From Candidatus Parcubacteria bacterium (GTDB lineage: Bacteria > Patescibacteria > Paceibacteria > UBA6257 > HR35), in contig BPJI01000001.1 in assembly GCA_026004535.1 (NCBI GenBank), forward strand, positions 62,001 through 126,000: DNA of 64,000 nt. Reading direction: 5' to 3'. Both the position numbers and the translations under genes were made by a program. Of this stretch, positions 25,106 to 33,322 are shown piece after piece (position 1 is the stretch's first letter; the number at the start of each line of letters is the position of its first letter). The notes below the pieces were generated by a model. The model saw only the letters and a list, made by a program, of their open reading frames with translations, was not told the origin of the DNA and searched no databases.

Positions 25106-25722
25106 TGTCATTAACAGATATTCAAAAATATCTGTTTTATAAGTTAGTAAGAAGTTGCATTAAGAGAAAAAAACCTATTGGCTCTAAATTGTTGGCTAAA
25201 AAATTAAAAAATAAACTTTCGCCTCCAAGTTTAAGAATCTATCTTCGGAAAATTGCCCAAAACGGCTATTTGGAAAATGTTGGCAGTGGTAGATTACCAA
25301 CAGATAAAGGCTGGTACTATTATTTAGAAAATTTTAAGCTGAAACCTGAAATAAATTTGCCTCAAAATTTTGATCTTACACTTTGGGCTGAATTAACTAA
25401 AAATATTGTTTTTCTTTTCGAAGACAATCTCGTTATTAAAGGCTTGAAAAATGTTATTAATTTTAGGGAAAAGGAAATTGTTGAAGATTTATTAAATTTA
25501 TGCGAGAATTTAGAGACAATTATCAAGAATTTAAGGAATGAGTTTAATATTTTAATCGGTCGTGATTTGCCTCAATCGAAAACAAAAAAGTTGTCTTTAA
25601 TTGCTTATAAAGATAAAAAAAGAGTTATTGGTTTTTTAGGTCATAAAATTAATTATTATCATACTAGTTTGGCTTTATTAAAAAAATTAACTGACAATGA
25701 ACGAGGAAAAATTACCAACTGA
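25105..25722 (+). CDS. hrcA: HrcA-like heat-inducible repressor (short form)
   Basis: 205 residues. The N-terminal winged helix matches HrcA: KPIGSKLLAKKLKNKLSPPSLRIYLRKIAQNGYLENVGSGRLPTDKGWYYYL, where GSGRLPTDKG corresponds to the family HTSAGRIPTDKGYR motif. The remaining 120 residues are a reduced GAF-like/dimerisation region; usual HrcA is about 340 residues, so the inserted dimerisation domain is missing or shrunken. Its gene position in the dnaK operon and the CIRCE-like site upstream make the assignment firm. It overlaps grpE by 26 bp. Confidence 0.82.
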   Translation: MSLTDIQKYLFYKLVRSCIKRKKPIGSKLLAKKLKNKLSPPSLRIYLRKIAQNGYLENVGSGRLPTDKGWYYYLENFKLKPEINLPQNFDLTLWAELTKNIVFLFEDNLVIKGLKNVINFREKEIVEDLLNLCENLETIIKNLRNEFNILIGRDLPQSKTKKLSLIAYKDKKRVIGFLGHKINYYHTSLALLKKLTDNERGKITN

Positions 25723-26194
25723 ACCAGAAACAATCCAAGAATTAATGAAAAAAATCGAGAATTTAGAGAAAGAAAAGAATGAATATTTTGAGAGTTTAAA
25801 AAGAGCTAAAGGTGATGTTTTGAAAATTCAGAGAGAATTTGAAGAAAAATTTGAAGCAATGAAAGAGATTGCTAATTTTGACTTAATTTATCACTTGCTG
25901 TCTGTTCTAGATAGTTTTGAACTAGCTTTTCAAAAACAAAAAGAAATTGATCAAGGATTTTATTTAATCTATTCTCAATTAAAAGACATCTTAGAAAAAT
26001 ACGGTTTAGAAGAAATTGAAACTGAAAATAAAAAATTTGATCCAAATTTTCATGAAGCAATTATAAGTAAAAAATGCGAGAAAGAAAATTGCCAAGGAGA
26101 TGATGAAGGTTTAATTGTTGAAACCCTAAGCAAAGGTTATCTTTATAAAGGTCGAGTTTTAAGACCAGCGAGAGTTAAAATTATTAATCACTAA
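25697..26194 (+). CDS. grpE: Nucleotide exchange factor GrpE
   Basis: 165 residues with the GrpE architecture: a long coiled coil (IQELMKKIENLEKEKNEYFESLKRAKGDVLKIQREFEEKFEA) followed by the beta domain KFDPNFHEAIISK...VETLSKGYLYKGRVLRPARVKI, which includes the signature GYxxxxRVLRPAxVxV. It releases ADP from DnaK. The start at 25697 overlaps hrcA; the stop and the dnaK start share one base. Confidence 0.95.
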   Translation: MNEEKLPTEPETIQELMKKIENLEKEKNEYFESLKRAKGDVLKIQREFEEKFEAMKEIANFDLIYHLLSVLDSFELAFQKQKEIDQGFYLIYSQLKDILEKYGLEEIETENKKFDPNFHEAIISKKCEKENCQGDDEGLIVETLSKGYLYKGRVLRPARVKIINH

Positions 26195-27999
26195 TGGCAA
26201 GAGTTTTAGGTATTGATTTAGGAACAACTAATTCAGTTGCAGCAATTGTTGCTGCTGGTGTTCCAAAAGTCATCGAGAACAGAGAAGGTTCAAGAATAAC
26301 TCCTTCAGTTGTGGCTATGTCTAGATCTGGAGAAAGACTTGTTGGTATTTTAGCTAAAAGACAAGCAGTAGCTAATCCTAAAAACACAATTTTTTCCGTC
26401 AAAAGATTAATTGGAAGGAGATTTAATGACCCTGAGGTTCAAAAAGCTAAAACTATTTTGCCCTATGAGATTAGAGAAAGCGAAAATGGAGGCGTTGAGG
26501 TAAAAATGGCTGATCGATGGTATAAACCCGAAGAAATCTCAGCGATGGTGCTTCAAAAAATCAAATTAGATGTTGAAGAAAAATTAGGCGAAGAAATAAA
26601 AGAAGCAGTTATTACTTGCCCAGCTTATTTTGACGACTCTCAAAGAGCAGCAACTAAAGCAGCTGGAGAAATTGCTGGGTTTGAAGTTAAAAGATTGTTA
26701 CCTGAACCAACGGCAGCTGCTTTAGCCTATGGCCTTGATAAAAATATCAACGCTAAAATTTTAGTTTATGATTTTGGTGGTGGAACTTTTGATATTTCAA
26801 TCTTAGAAGTTGGCGAAGGTGTAATTGAAACCAAAGCTATTGGTGGTGATACATTTTTAGGTGGTGATGATTTTGATCAAAGAATTATTCAATTTTTAAT
26901 TGACTGGTATAAAAAAGAAGAAGGCGTTGATTTGAGTAATGACATTTTAGCTTTACAAAGATTAAAAGAGGCAGCTGAAAGAGCTAAACAAGAACTTTCA
27001 ACTTTATACGAAACAGAAATTAATTTACCATTTATTACTTCAACTCCTGAAGGGCCAAAACATCTTTATTACAAATTAACTAGAAGCCAATTAGAAGATT
27101 TAACTCGAGATTTGGTTGAAAGATCAATTGAACTTACTAAACAAACATTAAATGAAGCCGGTCTTAAACCAAGTGATATTGATGATATTGTTTTGGTTGG
27201 TGGTCAAACAAGAATGCCTTTGATTCAACAAAAAGTCAAAGAATTATTCGGCAAAGAACCAAGGAAAGATATTAATCCAGATGAAGTTGTTGCTATTGGT
27301 GCCGCTATTCAAGCTGGCATTATTCAAGGAGAAATAAGAGAAATTTTACTTTTAGATGTTGTGCCTTTAACTTTGAGCATTGAAACCTTGGGTGGTATTG
27401 CTCATCCAATGATTCCCAAAAACACTCCCATCCCCTATTCAAAAAAAGAAATCTTTACTACAGCCGAAGATAATCAAACCGTAGTTGAAATTCACGTTGT
27501 TCAAGGAGAAAGACCCTTGGCCCAAGATAATAAAACCTTGGCCAGATTTTTACTTGAAGGCATTCCTCCAGCACCAAGAGGCGTGCCTCAAATTGAAGTA
27601 ACTTTTGATGTTGACCAAAATGGAATTTTAACCGTAACTGCCTTAGATAAAGCAACCCAAAAAAGTCAAACTGTTAAAATCACAAATTCAGTCAATATCT
27701 CTAAAGAAGAAATTGAAAAATTAAAAAAGGAAGCTGAAGAGTATGCTGCTCAAGATTTTCAAAAAAGAAAATTAGCTGAAACCAAAAACCAAGCAGACAA
27801 TTTAATTTATCAAGCCAAAAAATTACTTCAAGAATATCAAGATAAAATTAATCAAGAAACGAAAAATCAAATTGAAGAAAAAATAAAAGAGCTCGAAAAT
27901 TTAAAAAATACAAGCCAAAATTATGAAGAAATTGATGCTAAAATTAAAGAATTAAATCAATTGCTAGCCGAAATTGGCAAAACATTCTATCAACAATAA
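26194..27999 (+). CDS. dnaK: Molecular chaperone DnaK (Hsp70)
   Basis: 601 residues: ATPase domain with ARVLGIDLGTTNSVAAI at the start, ILVYDFGGGTFDISIL and DIVLVGGQTRMPLIQ; then the linker LLLDVVPLTLSIETLGG, the substrate-binding beta domain, and a C-terminal helical lid rich in Lys/Glu/Gln. The typical acidic C-terminal EEVD-like tail is absent, as in many bacteria with short DnaK. Middle of the heat-shock operon. Confidence 0.98.
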   Translation: MARVLGIDLGTTNSVAAIVAAGVPKVIENREGSRITPSVVAMSRSGERLVGILAKRQAVANPKNTIFSVKRLIGRRFNDPEVQKAKTILPYEIRESENGGVEVKMADRWYKPEEISAMVLQKIKLDVEEKLGEEIKEAVITCPAYFDDSQRAATKAAGEIAGFEVKRLLPEPTAAALAYGLDKNINAKILVYDFGGGTFDISILEVGEGVIETKAIGGDTFLGGDDFDQRIIQFLIDWYKKEEGVDLSNDILALQRLKEAAERAKQELSTLYETEINLPFITSTPEGPKHLYYKLTRSQLEDLTRDLVERSIELTKQTLNEAGLKPSDIDDIVLVGGQTRMPLIQQKVKELFGKEPRKDINPDEVVAIGAAIQAGIIQGEIREILLLDVVPLTLSIETLGGIAHPMIPKNTPIPYSKKEIFTTAEDNQTVVEIHVVQGERPLAQDNKTLARFLLEGIPPAPRGVPQIEVTFDVDQNGILTVTALDKATQKSQTVKITNSVNISKEEIEKLKKEAEEYAAQDFQKRKLAETKNQADNLIYQAKKLLQEYQDKINQETKNQIEEKIKELENLKNTSQNYEEIDAKIKELNQLLAEIGKTFYQQ

Positions 28000-28502
28000 T
28001 GGATGATTATTATCAAATTTTAGGCGTGCCAGAAAATGCTGACGAAGAAACAATTAAAAAGGCTTTTCGAGAACTAGCCAAAAAATATCATCCTGACAGA
28101 GGTGGTGATGCTGAAAAATTTAAGAAAATTATTGAAGCTTACAGGGTTTTATCAGACAAAAAATTAAGAGCTGAATATGATCAAAGAAGAAAATGGCAAA
28201 CAACATTTACTTTTGATTTTGAGGATATTGGTGATTATTTAAGAAGACAATTTTTTGGTGAAGACTTGTTTGAAGACTTATTTAGAAGCATTTTTACTCA
28301 TTTCCAAGAACCAAGAACATATAGTCAGCAAGAAATAGTTTTGGAAATTAATCCCTTAGAAGGCTTAAAAGAAAAAACAATTGAGATTCCTTTTTATGAT
28401 GGTAAAAGGAAAATTTCGCTTAAAATTAATTTTAAATTGCCCAAAAATTTACCTGATAAAATTAAAAAATTAGTCGATGAATTAAAGAAAGAAATTAAAT
28501 AA
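27999..28502 (+). CDS. DnaJ-like J-domain co-chaperone (short, no zinc finger)
   Basis: 167 residues. A complete J domain occupies residues 1-65 with the essential HPD motif (AKKYHPDRGGD). A short Phe-rich region and one C-terminal substrate-binding subdomain follow (QEIVLEINPLEGLKEKTIEIPFYDGKRKISLKI). The Cys-rich zinc domain and second substrate domain of full DnaJ (about 370 residues) are missing, so it is closer to a minimal CbpA-type protein. It stimulates DnaK ATPase. It shares the operon with dnaK (one-base overlap). Confidence 0.88.
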   Translation: MDDYYQILGVPENADEETIKKAFRELAKKYHPDRGGDAEKFKKIIEAYRVLSDKKLRAEYDQRRKWQTTFTFDFEDIGDYLRRQFFGEDLFEDLFRSIFTHFQEPRTYSQQEIVLEINPLEGLKEKTIEIPFYDGKRKISLKINFKLPKNLPDKIKKLVDELKKEIK

Positions 28503-28762
28503 TGCCGAAAACAAGATCAGCAAAAAAAGCTTTAAGAAAAAGTCAAAAAAGATGGTTAATAAATGAACGCCGAAGAAGAAAAATTAAATTAGCAGTTAAA
28601 AATTTTCTTCAAGCAATCAAAGAAAAAAATAAAGAATTAGCACAAAAAAATCTAAGTTTAGTTTATAAAGAATTGGATAAAGCTGGCAAAACTTTTATGC
28701 ATCAAAACAAAGTTGCCCGATTAAAATCAAAATATGCTTCAATGCTAAGCAAATTTAATTAG
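28502..28762 (+). CDS. rpsT: 30S ribosomal protein S20
   Basis: A basic 86-residue protein with the S20 pattern: SAKKALRKSQKRWLINERRRRKIKLAVKNFL, three long helices, and KTFMHQNKVARLKSKYASML at the end (family GxxHKNxAARxKSRL). It is the last gene of the heat-shock operon, overlapping dnaJ by one base. No obvious terminator follows; the next 1 kb is decayed DNA. Confidence 0.93.
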   Translation: MPKTRSAKKALRKSQKRWLINERRRRKIKLAVKNFLQAIKEKNKELAQKNLSLVYKELDKAGKTFMHQNKVARLKSKYASMLSKFN

Positions 28763-29115
28763 CCTCTCAGGTTTTCAGCTTCTTAGCTTCATAGCTTAAA
28801 AGATTATCATTTTCTAAGGGAAATTTTAATGAGATATGAATTCTTGAGATCTCCCCAAGCCTCTTAAATAATCAATTAAAACATCACTATCTATTAAAAT
28901 TCTTCTGCCTCCAATTTCTTCTAATTTTTCTAACATATGCTCAAGGAACTTTTATTACCAAAATCAGTCTTTAAAACACCAAATGCCTTTCTAATAAAGT
29001 AAGATTTATCTAAAATTTTTCCTTTTTTAAGTAATTTAGTAACCATAAATTAATTATAACATAAATTAGCTTTCAGGTCTCATGATGATCAGCTTCTTAG
29101 CTTCTAAGCTTCTTA
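28763..29115. repeat. AGCTTC word repeats flanking a decayed toxin-antitoxin remnant
   Basis: Two similar clusters, TCAGCTTCTTAGCTTCATAGCTT at about 28773-28797 and a longer one at about 29088-29113 with AGCTTC words every 8-9 bp, each preceded by CTTTCAGGT/CTCTCAGGT-like sequence. They bracket the pseudogene fragment at 28826-29046. Reverse-complement words (GAAGCT, three times) occur at 55684-55705 just behind RNase P RNA. They are another member of the short-word repeat class of this genome. Confidence 0.6.
28826..29046 (-). pseudogene. Remnant of antitoxin-PIN toxin pair (VapBC-like)
   Basis: The minus strand shows a frame from ATG 29046 (MVTKLLKKGKILDKSY.., about 38 codons to a stop) that could be an antitoxin remnant. 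Overlapping it is a frame from ATG 28936 to TAA 28826 that reads as the start of a PIN-domain ribonuclease: GGRRILIDSDVLIDYLRGLG, with the first catalytic Asp in LIDSDVLIDYL. A PIN toxin has about 130 residues; only about 36 remain, so no active toxin is made. Assignment to VapBC rests on this short motif and order. Confidence 0.5.
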
Positions 29116-29267
29116 GTTTCTTAATTTGATTAATTTAAATAAAATATAAGATTTTACATACAAACAATATTCTAAATTTGCAGAATGTGAGAATGTTTGG
29201 TATTGCTGGAATTTTATTTTTAAATTTGGTGATTATTTTTATTTAATTTCCGCGTAGGTCAGCGTGA

Positions 29268-30447
29268 TAATATTAAATATTTGTGCTCTTAAGGCTTTAT
29301 TTCTTGGTCTGATAAGGCACGATTATAGATTCGAACTTCATCGATGAAACCTTCATCCAAGTATCCAGGCGACCAGCATATCCTCCAATATAAAATTCCA
29401 ATATATTTGAATGGAGTTTGCCTGCTTCCTGATTTTTAACTCTGCATTAAATAAATTTTCATTCCGCCGTATTTTTATCATATGTCCCACTAGTCAAATA
29501 CCATTGATAACAGATATACTACCAGATACACAATTTCGCTAGCTACATTAGTGGCATCATAGAATTAAATCTAAACGATTATCATCTCCAAGCAAACCGC
29601 AGTATGCCAACCTATTTTGCAAATAAAATTGATGTCATACTTGAATCTGATTATACCAGACATAGTAAATGAGGAGTATTACGTTGAGCTACATCATTAA
29701 AGATGGGTTGATTGGATACTTACATAATCATCACTCCATCAAAACTTAAAGCTTTACCTACTTTACCATCAACACAAGTTGGTCCATTAACTAAGTTCCA
29801 TTATTTCCATTTCCTGATAAATCTTTAGCTGTACAATCATCAAAACTCCAATAACCTACAAGTCCTTGAGCTTGGTCAATTAATCTTTTGTTTGTTCCTG
29901 CTGAAAATAGATGAGGGTAATTATCATTATCATTTTTTGAAGCTTGATTTCTAGAATCTTCTAATTGAGCATAGACAGCATAACTTCCTCCAGCAACAAA
30001 CGCATAGTAATATGGAGGTCTATTGATTGGATCAATGAAAAGTCTAGAAAGATTAATGCTTGAAAATTGATTAAAAGGAATAGGAATCCAGCCAGTACCA
30101 TCAATATTTGTTGGAGTTGCTGAGCATCTATATGACCAGCCTGAAGGAAGCTGTGGTAATTGACTTATCCATTGACCACAAGTTGATGAAGTATCAGGAA
30201 GAGAGATATAGACAACATTTGAGGAAGCATATTGAAGTTCAGAAAAGGTGCCTTGAGTTTCAAAAAGAATAAGGTCAAATATTTTTTCAAGATTTTTAAG
30301 GTCTGAAGTTCTTTGACTATCTCTACCTCTTTTAAAGATATCTGCTGGCTTAATGACAACAATTAAGACAGTAGCTAAGATAGCTATTAGAGCTAAGACA
30401 ACTAAGAGTTCAACTAAAGTGAAGGATTTATTCATTTTTTTATTCAT
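29268..30447 (-). pseudogene. Decayed type IV pilin-like gene with C-terminal LamG domain
   Basis: The intact start (30447-29791, 218 residues) has a prepilin leader and N-methylation segment FTLVELLVVLALIAILATVLIVV, followed by a pseudopilin body (RGRDSQRTSDLKNLEKIFDLIL) and the beginning of a LamG/concanavalin-like domain, GLVGYWSFDD...DLSGNGNNGT. A one-base loss near 29788-29793 then breaks the frame: the next frame reads LVNGPTCVDGKVGKALSFDG. Further shifts follow until the recognisable LamG end FIDEVRIYNRALSDQEIKAL at about 29345-29285. Expected intact length is about 390 residues. Such proteins are exported by the type IV pilus machinery and bind surfaces or sugars. The 29047-29267 stretch upstream of this tail holds only repeat words and AT-rich DNA. 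Confidence 0.8.
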
Positions 30448-30493
30448 AATTCTAACTTCTGACTTCTAATTTTTATATTTTAATTATAACTCG

Positions 30494-31390
30494 TTAACTC
30501 TTTGATAATAAATAATTTAATGAAATATCTTCGGGTATTTCTTTGATGTTAAGATAAAATTTTTTGAATTTCTTGTCTGTTTTAGCTAAGACTGAGATTA
30601 ATAATTTTATTTCTTCTAAGGTTAGATTTTTTGATTTCTCTTTTAATTTTTGTAAATAGTAATCATTAGTTTTAATTTTGCCAATTTTTCCTTTTTTAAT
30701 TAAATAAATTTTGACCAAAGAATGAAAAAGAAGACTTAAAGCTCTTAAAGAATCAGCATTGTCTTTACTTTTATCTTCTAAAATAAATTTTTTAAAGTGG
30801 TGAATAAATAATGGCCAATTCCTTTCTAAGAAATAATCTTGAATCTTAAAAACATTAGTCTTAAAATGTAAAATTTGCTTTAAACTTTTTTGATCTCCTC
30901 CTAAAAGAGCTATTTTTTCTAAATCAGCTAATAATAAATCAATATTGTCTTGATAATTTTCTTTAAGCACTTTAATTATTTCTGGAGATAATTTTAAATT
31001 GTGTTCTTGAGCATATTGGGCAATGAAATTTTCTAAGCTTCTTTTGTCAGGCAATCTTAATTGAAAAACTTTAAATTTTAATTTATTTTTTCTTAATAAA
31101 TCTAAAAATTCTGTTGGCTCATCAGGAAAAACAAAAATGAAATTTAAGTCAGAATTAGATTTAAGAAATTCAACTAAAATTTGGAGGTCATTTTTTTTAA
31201 TCTTAGCTAAATTTTTGAGAACAATGTCATTTTTTTTGCCAAATAAAAATTGATTAGTAATTTTTTGTAATTCTAAAAAAAAATCATGAAAATTATTATT
31301 GTAAATTAATTGACGAAAATTGGTACTTAATTCTTGAATTTTTCTTTCAATTAAGGATTGATTCTGACCAATAATGACATTGAGGCTCAT
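30494..31390 (-). CDS. holA: DNA polymerase III delta subunit-like protein (HolA)
   Basis: 298 residues that fit the HolA pattern: an N-terminal degenerate AAA+ region with FIFVFPDE and FKVFQLRLPDKRSLENFIAQYAQEHNLKLSPEIIKVL, LLLADLEKIALLGG, then the C-terminal helical domain RALSLLFHSLVKIYLIKKG. The delta subunit opens the sliding clamp within the clamp loader that also contains DnaX. The N-terminal nucleotide-binding fold is shorter than usual. Genomic closeness to rpsT is common for holA. It lies 3 bp after the HU gene on the same strand. Confidence 0.8.
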   Translation of the reverse strand: MSLNVIIGQNQSLIERKIQELSTNFRQLIYNNNFHDFFLELQKITNQFLFGKKNDIVLKNLAKIKKNDLQILVEFLKSNSDLNFIFVFPDEPTEFLDLLRKNKLKFKVFQLRLPDKRSLENFIAQYAQEHNLKLSPEIIKVLKENYQDNIDLLLADLEKIALLGGDQKSLKQILHFKTNVFKIQDYFLERNWPLFIHHFKKFILEDKSKDNADSLRALSLLFHSLVKIYLIKKGKIGKIKTNDYYLQKLKEKSKNLTLEEIKLLISVLAKTDKKFKKFYLNIKEIPEDISLNYLLSKS

Positions 31391-31393
31391 TAA

Positions 31394-31684
31394 TTATTTT
31401 ATTGCTTCCTTTAGATCCTTGGCTGGAGTAAAACGAGGAACTCTTTTACCCGGAACTTCAATTTTTTCTCCTGTTTTAGGATTAATAGCCGTTCTTGCTT
31501 TTCTTTCTCTAACTTTAAAAGTGCCCAAGCCAACGATTTTTACTTGGACTCCCTGTTTTAAATTATTAGTAATTTCTTGAACCAACCAGACTAAAACCTC
31601 ATTTGCTTCTTTTTTTGTCATATTAAATTTATCGACCATTTTTTGAGCTAGATCTTTGACTTTAACAATGTTACCCTTTGCCAT
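31394..31684 (-). CDS. HU-family nucleoid DNA-binding protein
   Basis: 96 residues with the HU/IHF fold: an N-terminal helical dimer part (VKDLAQKMVDKFNMTKKEANEVL), the core VKIVGLGTFKVRERKARTAINPKTGEKIEVPGKRVPRFTPAKDLKEAI, and the conserved arm region RTAINPKTG. It bends and compacts DNA. The start at 31684 is 71 bp from the end of rny, so it may have its own promoter. Confidence 0.95.
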   Translation of the reverse strand: MAKGNIVKVKDLAQKMVDKFNMTKKEANEVLVWLVQEITNNLKQGVQVKIVGLGTFKVRERKARTAINPKTGEKIEVPGKRVPRFTPAKDLKEAIK

Positions 31685-31755
31685 TTTAAAATAAAGTTTT
31701 AAAGACGACCTAATTTTAATATCATTTTACAACAAAGATCCTAAAAATCCAAATA

Positions 31756-33264
31756 TCAACGAGCATATTCAACGGCTCTATTTTCCCTAATGACTACTAC
31801 CTTGATTTCGCCCGGAAATTTGACCTCTTTTTCTATTTTTTTAGCTATTTCTTTAGCTAAATTATATATTTCCAAGTCACTTACGAGCTCGGCCTTGACA
31901 AAAACCCTTAATTCTCTACCTCCGGCAGTTGCAAAACATTTTTCCACACCCTCAAAAGAACTAGCTATTTTTTCTAATTGTTGTAATCTCTGAAGATAAA
32001 TTTCAACAGTTTCCCTCCGAGCACCGGGACGAGCGCCGGATAGAATATCTGCAGCTAGAACTATGTAAGCATAAGGATTGGCAAAAGGATAAGTTTCATG
32101 ATGAGATCTCATTCCTAAAATCACTTCCTCCTCAATGCCATATTTTTCCAAAATTCTAATACCTATTTCCAAATGACTTCCTTCAATATCGTGAGTAACC
32201 GCTTTACCAATATCATGTAAGAAAGCTGCTTTTTTAGCAATATAAGGATCAAGTCCGAGTTCCTCGGCAATCATCTTGGCAATATAAGCCATCTCAATTG
32301 AATGCTGTAAAACATTCTGCCCATAACTATATCTAAACTTCAATCTACCCATTAACAGAATAATCTCCTCAGGCAAATCAAAAAGACCAACTTCATAAGC
32401 AGCATTCCTGCCAGCTTCCTCAATCATTTTTTCGATTTCTTCTTTACTCTCGGCAACTTTTTCTTCAATTGTTACTGGGTTAATTCTCCCATCTTTCATT
32501 AGTTTTTCTAAAGCTAAACGAGCAATTTCTCTTTTGACTGGGTCAAAAGAAGATAAGACAACAACATCGGGCGTTTCATCAATAATAATTTCAACCCCCG
32601 TTAAGTTCTCAAAATGCTTAATATTTCTCCCCTCCTTACCAATAATTCTTCCTTTCATCTCCTCGTTCGGTAAATTAACAACAGTTGTTGTGATCTCGTT
32701 TACAACTGAACGAGCATAACGAGGTAATGCCTCTAAAATTATTTTTTTAGCTTCTGCCTCAATTTTCTCCTTTTCCTGCTGTTTTAGCTTCATTAATCTC
32801 TCTATAATTTCTACCTCATTCTCTTTTTCAATTTTCTGAAACAAAATTTTCAAAGCCTCTTCTTTAGTAAAACCACTGATTTTTTCTAGGCTTTTTTCTA
32901 AAAATTTTTCTTTTTCATTTAAAGCCTGAGTTCTTGCTTCTAGTTCTTTATTTTTTTCAATTAGATCTTTCTCTTTCTCAATCAAAGTCATTTCCTTTTC
33001 GTCTAAAATATTTTCTTTTTGACTAATTCTTTTTTCTTTTTCTAAAATATCTTCTAAAATTCTTTCTTTTTCTTTTTTAGCTTCTTCAATAATGATTAGA
33101 GATTTTTCTCTAGCTTCAGCCAAAATAGACTCGGCCTCTTTCCTTTTTAACTCAAGCTCTTCCTCAATTTCTTTTAGTTTGGCTCCCTCTTTTTTAATAA
33201 TTAATATTTGTCTTAAAAAATAACCAATTAAAATACCAATTATAAAAACCAAAAAATTAATCAT
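31756..33264 (-). CDS. rny: Ribonuclease Y
   Basis: 502 residues with the full RNase Y order: N-terminal membrane helix (FLVFIIGILIGYFL), a long coiled coil (about 30-170), a KH domain (VVNLPNEEMKGRIIGKEGRNIKHFENLTGVEIIIDETPDVVVLSSFDP) and an HD domain (VLQHSIEMAYIAKMIAEEL, KKAAFLHDIGKAV with HD metal ligands, SHHETYPF). It is a membrane-bound endonuclease that starts mRNA decay. Divergent from gpmI, with 58 bp between starts. Confidence 0.97.
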   Translation of the reverse strand: MINFLVFIIGILIGYFLRQILIIKKEGAKLKEIEEELELKRKEAESILAEAREKSLIIIEEAKKEKERILEDILEKEKRISQKENILDEKEMTLIEKEKDLIEKNKELEARTQALNEKEKFLEKSLEKISGFTKEEALKILFQKIEKENEVEIIERLMKLKQQEKEKIEAEAKKIILEALPRYARSVVNEITTTVVNLPNEEMKGRIIGKEGRNIKHFENLTGVEIIIDETPDVVVLSSFDPVKREIARLALEKLMKDGRINPVTIEEKVAESKEEIEKMIEEAGRNAAYEVGLFDLPEEIILLMGRLKFRYSYGQNVLQHSIEMAYIAKMIAEELGLDPYIAKKAAFLHDIGKAVTHDIEGSHLEIGIRILEKYGIEEEVILGMRSHHETYPFANPYAYIVLAADILSGARPGARRETVEIYLQRLQQLEKIASSFEGVEKCFATAGGRELRVFVKAELVSDLEIYNLAKEIAKKIEKEVKFPGEIKVVVIRENRAVEYAR

Positions 33265-33322
33265 TGGTTTAAAAATTTTACTGACGACTAAATCTTTTAA
33301 TATAATAATTTTAACCGAGGAA

